In this document: positions 15,822-22,809 of the stretch, piece by piece | How positions within the stretch are numbered: position 1 is the first letter of the stretch | How the letters are laid out: each line of letters starts with the position of its first letter | Origin: Nitrososphaerota archaeon | GTDB lineage: Archaea > Thermoproteota > Nitrososphaeria > Nitrososphaerales > UBA183 | Direction of reading: 5' to 3' | Assembly: GCA_029784825.1 (NCBI GenBank) | Contig: JAFMAU010000024.1 | Coordinates: 1 to 25,821 of the forward strand | Length of the DNA stretch: 25,821 bases | Notes under the pieces: model-generated | The model's database searches: none | What the model was told of the DNA's origin: nothing | What the model saw: the letters and a program-made list of their open reading frames with translations, nothing else | Made by a program: the position numbers and the translations under genes

Positions 15822-16994
15822 CTAGTTGTAAATCTTCAGCTCGGTCCTGTGGCTGGTGAAGAACCTGAAACCGCTCTTGGTCACCACGCCTGTGTCTTCC
15901 AGGTTCATCCCGCCAAGACCAATTTCGTAGTAGGGAGTCTCTATGGAGAAGACCATGTTCTCCTCTATCTCGGTATTGTCACCGGGGGCGAGCACTGGCA
16001 GGTCGTAGTCCGGCCCGAGTCCCAGGCCGTGGCCCGTATGCCACCTCTCGTATTCCGGAAGGCCCCTCTTCCTTATCGTGTCCACACCCACCTTGAAGAG
16101 GTCTGAGGCCTTGGCCCCGGGCTTTAGGTTGTCGACTATCTTTTCCTGGCCGGCAACTATCGCATTCCAGATTTTCAGGGCTTTCTCGGCGGGCCTGCCC
16201 ACCGCGGCTCCCCTGGCTATGTCGGAGTTGTATAGCCTATAGATCACTGCGGCGTGCAGCTGAAGCAGGTCGCCCCGCTTGAGGGCGTACCCGCTTGGCG
16301 GCGCGAGAGCGACGGCACCCCTGCCACCGCCAGGGAAGCGGTACCACTTGATAGCCGCCTCTTCCTCCTTCGCAATCTCCTCCCTGAAACCGACCGCCAG
16401 TTCCTTCTCTGTCACGCCTTCGCGCACGCGCCTTTCGGCCGCGTCGAATCCTGCCTCCGTTATTTTCGCCGCCTTCTCCAGCCGCACTACCTCTTCCTCG
16501 GTCTTTACTGCCCTGGTCTTCATTATCGCTTGGGTACCGTCGGCCAGCTTCGCGTCCGGGAGCGCCTTCGACATCTTCTCTGCCTGGAAGGGACTGAAAC
16601 CGGCTGCGTCGAGGCCTATCTTCCCTCTGGCCAAGCTCTTGTCCTTCAGCGTGGCTATGAGCGTGTCCATCTGCTCTCTCCCCGTAAGCAGCATCTTCCT
16701 CTTCACCATCTCGTTCATCCGTCCCTCCGTGGGAGACAGGTCCTTCCTATCGGACGGGAGTATGTGAAAGAGGCCGTAGAACCGGTTGTCCTTGATCCAA
16801 GAAGGCGTCTCGGCCAGGACCAGGGAGTCGAGCACCCTGCAGACGACAGCGGGCTCTCCGCTCGCGGGGAAGACGACGAACCCCTTCACCGGCACGTCGC
16901 AGAAGTACCCCGCATTCTCCTGGGTGCTTGCCACCAGACAGTCGAGGCCCTCCTCGGCCATGATGGAAAGGGCGCGCGTTCTGTTGAGAATCAA
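15822..16994 (-). CDS. M24 family protein with altered metal site, copy B
   Basis: 390 aa from TTG at 16994. The same two-domain architecture as copies A and C, with D258, H322, E352 (IETPYYEIG) and E366 (LEDTGVV) in place. The first metal Asp is replaced by His247 (LQLHAAVIYRLYNSD; the spacing to D258 is the normal 11). The residue seven after H322 is Asp, where copies A and C have Tyr. The protein may bind one metal, bind a different one, or act without metal as creatinase does. It follows the class V PLP gene by 7 nt in one operon and converges with the LLM gene ending at 15811. Confidence 0.82.
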   Translation of the reverse strand: MILNRTRALSIMAEEGLDCLVASTQENAGYFCDVPVKGFVVFPASGEPAVVCRVLDSLVLAETPSWIKDNRFYGLFHILPSDRKDLSPTEGRMNEMVKRKMLLTGREQMDTLIATLKDKSLARGKIGLDAAGFSPFQAEKMSKALPDAKLADGTQAIMKTRAVKTEEEVVRLEKAAKITEAGFDAAERRVREGVTEKELAVGFREEIAKEEEAAIKWYRFPGGGRGAVALAPPSGYALKRGDLLQLHAAVIYRLYNSDIARGAAVGRPAEKALKIWNAIVAGQEKIVDNLKPGAKASDLFKVGVDTIRKRGLPEYERWHTGHGLGLGPDYDLPVLAPGDNTEIEENMVFSIETPYYEIGLGGMNLEDTGVVTKSGFRFFTSHRTELKIYN

Positions 16995-17001
16995 TGTGGA
17001 G

Positions 17002-18225
17002 CTAGGCCCTGACCACTGTCCGTGAGAAGAACTTCAAGTCTTTGGTCGCCACCAGCTTGACAGCGTCCACAAACTTTCGAATCTCTTCGTCAGAGTTGTA
17101 GAAGTGCGGAGAGGCCCTGACGTAGCCCCACGGCTTTGGAGCAGTCACAACGGAGGCGACGCGGAGGAGCAGGGCGCTGAGATAGACCGGGTGGACTCCT
17201 TCCATGTTGAACGCGATGGTACCTCCTCGGTGGCGCCTGTCTTTTGTTCCGTACACCTTGATCTTCGGGATCCCCTGCAGCTCCTCGACCATTCTCGCGC
17301 CGAAGCCCCGCAGCCTCTCTTCGATGAACCCGATTCCGCCGACTTCGTCCAGGTATCGGACGGCGCGCCCGAGCCCAGCCATAAGTGACCAGGGCGGCGT
17401 TCCCGGAGCCTCGAACGCTTCCGCAGTCCCCTTGGTCTTGACCTGGGCGTCCAGCGCCCTGTTCTTGAAGTCCCCCAGCGTTATCTGGCTGCTGTCGTGG
17501 TCGATGTTGAACCAGCCGACTGAGAATGGCTTCACCTTCTCCTGCATTTCCTCGCTGATCCAGAATACGCCTGTACCCTGGGGAGCGCACATGAACTTGG
17601 CGCACGTGAAGGCGAGGAAGTCGCAGCTCAGCCTTCCCACGTCCACGTCTATCTGACCTGCCGACTGGGCGGCGTCCACGTAGAACAGGACTCCGGAATC
17701 GTGGGCGAGCTTGCCCACGGCTTCGCAGGGCTGGATTATTCCGCTGGGGGACGGGATGTGGTTGAGTGCTATCAGCCGCGTCTTCTTGTTGATGAGCTTG
17801 TGGAAGTCCTCGGGGTCGCACCGGCCATCATCCCTCACCGGGGCAACGACTGTCTTGACGCCTATCTCCTGGAGCCTTGCCCAAGGGAGCCAGTTGGAGG
17901 GATGCTCCACCTCGCTGATGATTATCTCACTTCCCGCCTCCCACCGGAGCCCGCTCGCGACGTGCGTAGCAGCCTCGGCTGTGTTCCTGATGATGGCCAC
18001 CTCCTCTGACTTTGCGTGCAGGAACTCGGCGAGTCGGGACCTCGTATCCGCAGCCATGTCGAGGGTCTTGCCGATGAACTGGGTCGTGAAGCCGGAGCCC
18101 GCCTCTTCGAGGTACTCGTAGACCGCTCTGGCGATCGGGAGTGGTGTGGGACTGAACCCGGCGTTTTCGAGGTAGATGGAGTTCTTGGTGACGGGGAAGT
18201 CGGCTCTTACCTTCTCTAGGTCCAA
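17002..18225 (-). CDS. Class V aminotransferase-fold PLP enzyme (isopenicillin-N-epimerase/NifS-like), copy A
   Basis: 407 aa from TTG at 18225. The Schiff-base Lys is K210 (FTCAKFMCAPQGTG), the pyridine-N Asp is D184 and a stacking-region Gln is Q187 (YVDAAQSAG). It begins VRADFPVTKNSIYLENAGFSPTP, as class V enzymes do. The C-terminal cysteine motif of cysteine desulfurases is absent (the region reads WGYVRASPHFYNSDEEI), so sulfur mobilisation for Fe-S clusters is unlikely. Relatives include isopenicillin N epimerase-like proteins, kynureninase and amino-acid lyases. Co-transcribed with the M24 copy B gene. It has a paralogue at 20595-21749 that shares the RVSPxFYNSDxEI type of ending. Confidence 0.82.
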   Translation of the reverse strand: MDLEKVRADFPVTKNSIYLENAGFSPTPLPIARAVYEYLEEAGSGFTTQFIGKTLDMAADTRSRLAEFLHAKSEEVAIIRNTAEAATHVASGLRWEAGSEIIISEVEHPSNWLPWARLQEIGVKTVVAPVRDDGRCDPEDFHKLINKKTRLIALNHIPSPSGIIQPCEAVGKLAHDSGVLFYVDAAQSAGQIDVDVGRLSCDFLAFTCAKFMCAPQGTGVFWISEEMQEKVKPFSVGWFNIDHDSSQITLGDFKNRALDAQVKTKGTAEAFEAPGTPPWSLMAGLGRAVRYLDEVGGIGFIEERLRGFGARMVEELQGIPKIKVYGTKDRRHRGGTIAFNMEGVHPVYLSALLLRVASVVTAPKPWGYVRASPHFYNSDEEIRKFVDAVKLVATKDLKFFSRTVVRA

Positions 18226-18251
18226 TCGGCCTTCACGATTCGGAACCGAGT

Positions 18252-18259
18252 GTATTAAG
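18252..18259 (-). promoter_or_regulatory. TATA box of the class V/M24-B operon
   Basis: Minus-strand CTTAATAC is centred about 30 bp before the TTG at 18225, the same sequence and spacing as the box before the threonine synthase-like gene. Confidence 0.55.
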
Positions 18260-18284
18260 AAGTTGGCCTCGCCGTGCCGTCTCG

Positions 18285-18292
18285 TTTTATAG
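18285..18292 (+). promoter_or_regulatory. TATA box of the LLM gene with no standard start
   Basis: TTTTATAG is centred 27 bp upstream of position 18315, exactly where leaderless genes of this window place their start codon. The codon there in the LLM frame is ACG. Confidence 0.5.
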
Positions 18293-18368
18293 CGAGCCGA
18301 AGGAAGGCACGCTTACGCCAAAGCCACAGACAGATCTGGGAATAGGATTCCTCGCGGAGAAGCTGCCC

Positions 18369-19304
18369 GTGGAGGAGAAGGTTCGCTACTCCCGCCTAGC
18401 CGAAAGGAGCGGCTTTGCATCTGCTTGGGTGGCCGAGCACTACTTCCACAGAGACGCGGTGGTCACGTCAGCCGCCATCCTCGCCAACACGAAGAGGTTG
18501 AAGGTGGGGACTGGCGTGATCAATCCGTACACCCGTCACCCTGCCCTGCTGGCAATGACCACCGCGACCCTGGACGAGATGTCCGGTGGCCGATTCATCC
18601 TTGGCATAGGGACGAGCGTGAAGGCGTGGGTCGAGGACCAGATGGCGATACCTCTCGGAGACCCAGCATCCTCGCTCCTCGAATCGTTCAGGATAATCAG
18701 GGGGATGCTGGACCGTGAACTTTCCTCCGTGGCCGGCAGGCGCTTCTCGGTGAAGGCAGCGGAGATCGACTTCAACCCGAGAATGTCAAGGGCCCCGGTC
18801 TATCTCGCGGCCGTCGGACCGAAGATGCTGCGGAAGGCAGCCGAGGTGGCCGACGGATTGGTGATGTCAACCGGGAGCACGCCTCACTACATCCGATGGG
18901 CCATGAAGCGCGTTGACGAATGCCTAGCCAAGTCCAAGAAGAGGAAGTTCGGCGTGGTGTGCCTGGTCTGCGTGGGACTCAGGAAGGACGCCAAGAGAGC
19001 GATGAGAGAAATGGCACCATGGCTGCTCACTCCGTTGATGAGGCCTGGAAGGGGCAGGCTCGTGCTTCCGGACGACTCTGTGCTCGACGAGGCGCGCACA
19101 GCTTGGAGAGCCGGCCGAGTGGACGACGCATTCAGGAAGACCCCGAAGGAGGTCCTTGATTCGATCTGCATCTGCGGCGACGTTGAAGCGTGCGCGGATG
19201 GGATTGAAGCCTACCGCGGCCTCGGCCTGACGGACCTAGTCCTCACGCCGATCTCCTTCGACGATGAGCTTCTCCCGAAGCTCATCAGACGACTGTCTAG
19301 ATAG
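18369..19304 (+). CDS. LLM class F420/flavin-dependent oxidoreductase, subfamily B (copy 2); true start probably upstream
   Basis: 311 aa from GTG at 18369, but this omits the first barrel strand. The frame stays open upstream and encodes TDLGIGFLAEKLPVEEKVRY, which aligns with VDISLSSFTPVDAATNCARL of the subfamily B copy at 8545-9528. No ATG, GTG or TTG occurs in frame between 18243 and 18366. The candidates are ACG at 18315 (27 bp after the TATA box centre; gives 329 aa against 327 for the paralogue) or CTG at 18336. Other landmarks: SAWVAEHYFHRDAVVTSAA, LKVGTGVINPYTRHPALLAMTTATLDEMSGGRFILGIG, APVYLAAVGPKMLRKAAEVADGLVMS. Divergent from the class V/M24-B operon. Its end overlaps M24 copy C by 8 nt. 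Confidence 0.85.
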   Translation: MEEKVRYSRLAERSGFASAWVAEHYFHRDAVVTSAAILANTKRLKVGTGVINPYTRHPALLAMTTATLDEMSGGRFILGIGTSVKAWVEDQMAIPLGDPASSLLESFRIIRGMLDRELSSVAGRRFSVKAAEIDFNPRMSRAPVYLAAVGPKMLRKAAEVADGLVMSTGSTPHYIRWAMKRVDECLAKSKKRKFGVVCLVCVGLRKDAKRAMREMAPWLLTPLMRPGRGRLVLPDDSVLDEARTAWRAGRVDDAFRKTPKEVLDSICICGDVEACADGIEAYRGLGLTDLVLTPISFDDELLPKLIRRLSR

Positions 19305-20493
19305 GAATCTGGTACAGGTCTCTGTCGAATTTGCTGAAGAACTCGACCCCGGTCTTCTTGACGAGGACCGTGTCCTCGACCATGTAGCCGCCAGCCCCGA
19401 TTTCGTAGTAGGGCGTCTCTATGTTGATGACCGCGCCTTCCGGAATCGCCAAGTCCGTCGACGCAGCTATCAGGGGCGGCTCGTACAGTTCCATCCCGAT
19501 TCCGTGCCCGGTGTGATGCCGCCTGAAGGTCGGCAGCCCGCCCTTGCGACCTCCTTCAACGCCAGCGTTGAAGACGTCCGAAGCCTTGGCCCCTGCTCTG
19601 ACCTTCCTCAAAGCGTTCTCTTCGCCCTGATAGACCACGTTGTAGTACTTCTTCTGGACCGCGGATGGTTTACCCAGCACCGCGTTCCGCCCGAGGTCGG
19701 TGTAGTGGTACCTGTAGATGCATCCCACGTCGAACCTAACCAGGTCCCCCCTCTCGAGGCGGTGCCTCGAAGGCACGTACATGTTCTGAAGGTAGCTGTC
19801 TTCGGCCAGGGCTATGCTCGGAGCCACGCAGGCGGCTCCCAGCGACGTAATCTTCTCCACGAATATCTTCTCGAGCTGCACGCCAGTCATTCCAGGGCGG
19901 GTGCGCTCCAGGACCTCCTTGATCGCCTCTTCGGTGATCCAATTGGCCTTCCTCATCACCTCCACCTGCTCCGGAGACTTCACCATCCTGATTTCCCTGA
20001 AGATGTCGTAGGCTGGGACGAAGTCGACCCCGTCCAGCGCCTTCTGGAGCTTCGGCCAGTCGGCCGGGTTGAAGTACTTCTCATCGACTCCGATCTTCCC
20101 GCTGCTCAATCCCTTCTCGTCGAGGACCGCCCGCAGCGCCTGGAACGCGTCGGGTGCGCTTCCCGCCTTGAGTACCTTGGCGACTCTCGATTCCAGCGGT
20201 CGCAGCCTCCTTCGTTCCGGCACCGTGACGTAGAAGCTGCCGAAGGTGCGAACGTCCTTTATCCAGCTCATTTCCAGCGCGACCAAGTCCGCTGACTCCC
20301 CGGTCGAAAGGATGATCGCGGGCTCGACGTCCTTGGCTCTGGGCAAGACTACGAAGACATAGGAGCCGAGAATCTCATGACCCAGGGCCCGGAAGTCGCT
20401 GAGGTAGGTGACGTTCGCCGGAGTCGTGGCGACCAGCGCGTCTATCCCGTGTGCCTCCATCACAGAGAGAGCGCGGCGCCTGTTGAGGAACAC
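19297..20493 (-). CDS. M24 family metallohydrolase (prolidase/creatinase fold), copy C
   Basis: 398 aa from GTG at 20493, fixed by a TATA box centred 27 bp upstream. The full metal set is present: D255, D266 (FDVGCIYRYHYTD), H330 (TGHGIGM), E359 (NIETPYYEIG) and E373 (VEDTVLV). As in copy A, Tyr337 replaces the second His of prolidases. The N-terminal domain starts MFLNRRRALSVMEAHGIDALVATTPANVTYLSDF. Monocistronic and divergent from the class V copy B gene, 101 bp apart, each with its own TATA box. Hydrolysis of an amide or C-N bond in a small molecule or dipeptide is likely; the exact substrate is unknown. Confidence 0.85.
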   Translation of the reverse strand: MFLNRRRALSVMEAHGIDALVATTPANVTYLSDFRALGHEILGSYVFVVLPRAKDVEPAIILSTGESADLVALEMSWIKDVRTFGSFYVTVPERRRLRPLESRVAKVLKAGSAPDAFQALRAVLDEKGLSSGKIGVDEKYFNPADWPKLQKALDGVDFVPAYDIFREIRMVKSPEQVEVMRKANWITEEAIKEVLERTRPGMTGVQLEKIFVEKITSLGAACVAPSIALAEDSYLQNMYVPSRHRLERGDLVRFDVGCIYRYHYTDLGRNAVLGKPSAVQKKYYNVVYQGEENALRKVRAGAKASDVFNAGVEGGRKGGLPTFRRHHTGHGIGMELYEPPLIAASTDLAIPEGAVINIETPYYEIGAGGYMVEDTVLVKKTGVEFFSKFDRDLYQIPI

Positions 20494-20516
20494 TGAAGCA
20501 GATGGAGCGCTGAACT

Positions 20517-20524
20517 GTATAAAT
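20517..20524 (-). promoter_or_regulatory. TATA box of M24 copy C
   Basis: Minus-strand ATTTATAC is centred 27 bp before the GTG at 20493, predicting a leaderless mRNA. Confidence 0.65.
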
Positions 20525-20561
20525 GGCTTTGGCCGCTCGGCCCCTTTCTGTTCCGTCTAAC

Positions 20562-20569
20562 GCTTAAAT
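20562..20569 (+). promoter_or_regulatory. TATA box of class V copy B
   Basis: GCTTAAAT is centred about 29 bp before the TTG at 20595. The same octamer precedes the ABC exporter gene at 24090-24097. Confidence 0.6.
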
Positions 20570-20594
20570 CGCGTCGAACGAGCTTGGAACGAAA

Positions 20595-21749
20595 TTGAAT
20601 CTTTCGAGATACCGCCGCGACTTTCCGATAACGAAGCGATTTGTGTTCCTCGACCACGCAAACATGTCGCCGTCTCCGATTTCGGCAGTCCGCGCAGTCT
20701 CCAAGGTCATGAGGGAGAAAGCCGCGTTCGCCCACATGAAGTTCGATGTGTGGGGCGCCCAGGTGGAGCAGGCGAGGAACAACGTAGCCAGCATCCTGGG
20801 CGGCAGGAAGGAGGGGGTCTGGTTCGCCAACAACACTTCGGACGGCATCAACATAGTCGCCAACGGCGTCGAGTGGTCGAGGGGCGACAACGTGGTCATG
20901 CCAGACATCGAGTTCCCGTCGGTCGTGTACCCGTTCCTCAAGAAGAGGGGTCTGATCGACATTCGCTATGCCAAGACCGACTACTCGAAGGACGGGGTAG
21001 AGGTTCCAGTCTCAGAGTTCGAACGGCTCGTGGACGACAGGACCAAAGTGGTTTGCCTCAGCTCCGTCGACTACGGCTTCGGCTGCAGGTACGACCTGAA
21101 GGCGATTTCAGACGTCGCCCACCGCCACGGCGCGCTCGTGCTCGTCGATGCGAGCCAGTCCGCGGGCGCGGTCCAGATGGACGTTGGCTCTGACGGAGTC
21201 GACGCAGTCGCCTTCGGCGGACAGAAGTGGACCTTCGCACCTTCGGCTGGTGGCGTCTTCTACATGAACCCCACCACCTTCGACACGTTCACGCCGCCGT
21301 TCGTCGGATGGTTCAGCGTGGCCGATCCCATGAATCAGATTCTCTCGAACTACACGGAGGAATTCGAGATTGCCAAAGATGCCCGGAGGTTCGCCACCGG
21401 CCACCCCAACTTCCCCGGGATAGTCGGCCTGGCCGCATCCAGCCAGTATCTCGTCGACGTGGGATTCTCGAAGGTGGAGGCCCGAGGCCGGGAGGTGTCG
21501 GGCTATCTGATGAAGAGGCTCGAAGAGGAAGGCTTTGGGATTCTGACGCCCAGGGAGGACAGGAAGAGAGCGAACATCGTCTCGTTCGTAATCCCTGACG
21601 GGAAGTCGGTCATCGAGGCGCTGAAAAAGAAGCGAATAATCGTGTCAGGGTACCTTCAGACCCGCAGGCGTGGCATAAGGGTCTCACCTGCGTTCTACAA
21701 CAGCGACGCGGAAATCGACAGGCTGGTTAGGAGTCTACCGAAGGGCTAG
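20595..21749 (+). CDS. Class V aminotransferase-fold PLP enzyme, copy B
   Basis: 384 aa from TTG at 20595. It opens NLSRYRRDFPITKRFVFLDHANMSPSP. D185 and Q188 lie in VDASQSAG, and the Schiff-base Lys is K211 (FGGQKWTFAPSAGG). No desulfurase cysteine motif; the corresponding region reads TRRRGIRVSPAFYNSDAEI. PFVGWFSVADP has some likeness to kynureninase-type active-site loops, but that is weak. Same family as the 17002-18225 gene, though only the motifs are closely alike, so they are diverged paralogues likely to act on related substrates. The stop codon overlaps the convergent LLM gene by 4 nt (CTAG). Confidence 0.82.
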   Translation: MNLSRYRRDFPITKRFVFLDHANMSPSPISAVRAVSKVMREKAAFAHMKFDVWGAQVEQARNNVASILGGRKEGVWFANNTSDGINIVANGVEWSRGDNVVMPDIEFPSVVYPFLKKRGLIDIRYAKTDYSKDGVEVPVSEFERLVDDRTKVVCLSSVDYGFGCRYDLKAISDVAHRHGALVLVDASQSAGAVQMDVGSDGVDAVAFGGQKWTFAPSAGGVFYMNPTTFDTFTPPFVGWFSVADPMNQILSNYTEEFEIAKDARRFATGHPNFPGIVGLAASSQYLVDVGFSKVEARGREVSGYLMKRLEEEGFGILTPREDRKRANIVSFVIPDGKSVIEALKKKRIIVSGYLQTRRRGIRVSPAFYNSDAEIDRLVRSLPKG

Positions 21750-22753
21750 CTGAAGGAAGGCATGACTTCTCGTGCGAACGCCTTGACCTGTTCCATCAGC
21801 TGGCCGTAGTTGCTGGCCAGGGGGATTAGAGCCGGCAGGTAGTTCACCCCAGCCTTCATCAATCCGTCGATCCTCTCGATTATCTGCGTCGGAGAGCCTA
21901 TCAGGTTCGTCTTCTCGTAGGCTTCGAGGTCCTGCCCCTTGAAAGTCGTCTTCCTGAGCGAGAGCAGGTGCTCATAGGCAAGGCTCCTCTTGAACTTCCT
22001 GGAGGCTTCCTCGGCGTGCTTTGCCACCAGGAAGACGTACTGCGGACCGACCACCAGCCTCGACGCGTCCTTTCCCGCCCGTTGAGCGTGTTTTCTTATC
22101 GCCCGGATTCCCTCGCGAACCTTCTCGGGTGTCAGAACGGCGGGCAGCCAGCCCTCGCCCCAGGTGCCGGCCCGCCTCAGCACCGCCTTTGAATTCCCAC
22201 CCATCCACAGGGGAAACGGCTTCTGTTTCGGTTTGGGGAACATCTCGATGTCGGCGAATTTGATGAACTTGCCGTTGAAGCTGGCCTTGGGCTTCTCCAG
22301 AAGGAGGCGCAGCGCCTGGACGGCCTCGTCCATGAGCACTCCCCTCTGCTCGTAGTCCCAGCCCGGGTTTATCCCCTCGAACTCCTCGCGATAGGCCCCC
22401 GAGCCTAGGCCCATGATCATCCTCCCTTTCGAGAGGTTGTCCAGAGTCGACAGCTGCTTCGCGAGAATCACAGGGTTCCTGTAGGGCAGCGCTATGATGC
22501 CTGTGCCAAGCCGTATCTTCTTGGTGGCCTCGGAGATGAAAGCGTGGGTTATCAAAGGCTCGAAGTAGTTGGGCGGTTTGGCCATCAGGTCCTTGACGTA
22601 ACGCTGGGTGGAGATGTGGTCGTTGCCCCAGGTGGAGTCGTACCCCAGCCGTTCGGCGTTCTGCGACAGCTCCACCATGGTCCTGTGGTTCGCGAAGCCA
22701 GCCGGATAGATCAGGCCCTCGCCGCAGGTGGGCGTTTGAATCCCGAACTTCAA
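21746..22753 (-). CDS. LLM class F420/flavin-dependent oxidoreductase, subfamily A (copy 3)
   Basis: 335 aa from TTG at 22753. The frame is open far upstream, but that part is the out-of-frame complement of the cysteine synthase-like gene. The start KFGIQTPTCGEGLIYPAGFA matches the paralogues. Others: ERLGYDSTWGNDHISTQRYV, IRLGTGIIALPYRNPVILAKQLSTLDNLSKGRMIMGLGSGAYREEF, FPLWMGGNSKAVLRRAG, and the ending FAREVMPSFS. The WGNDHI motif is shared with the copy at 7520-8518, its nearest relative by eye. No TATA box lies in the 56-bp gap behind the cysteine synthase-like gene, so the two are probably co-transcribed; a GGCGGTAGG stretch may serve as ribosome-binding site. Confidence 0.87.
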   Translation of the reverse strand: MKFGIQTPTCGEGLIYPAGFANHRTMVELSQNAERLGYDSTWGNDHISTQRYVKDLMAKPPNYFEPLITHAFISEATKKIRLGTGIIALPYRNPVILAKQLSTLDNLSKGRMIMGLGSGAYREEFEGINPGWDYEQRGVLMDEAVQALRLLLEKPKASFNGKFIKFADIEMFPKPKQKPFPLWMGGNSKAVLRRAGTWGEGWLPAVLTPEKVREGIRAIRKHAQRAGKDASRLVVGPQYVFLVAKHAEEASRKFKRSLAYEHLLSLRKTTFKGQDLEAYEKTNLIGSPTQIIERIDGLMKAGVNYLPALIPLASNYGQLMEQVKAFAREVMPSFS

Positions 22754-22809
22754 CGTCCTACCGCCCTGGGCGCTCGCAGCGAGCAGAGGGTGTGCATGAG
22801 GGTGACCAC

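Noticed and set aside
17002..18225. Annotating the class V genes as cysteine desulfurases (NifS/SufS)
   Set aside because: The PLP lysine and aspartate are present but the C-terminal catalytic cysteine motif is absent in both copies, and no Fe-S scaffold gene is nearby.
19264..20295. Plus-strand open frame of 343 codons opposite M24 copy C
   Set aside because: Low-complexity R/D/V/H-rich translation with no motif. The minus strand carries the full M24 metal-ligand set, so this is a shadow frame.
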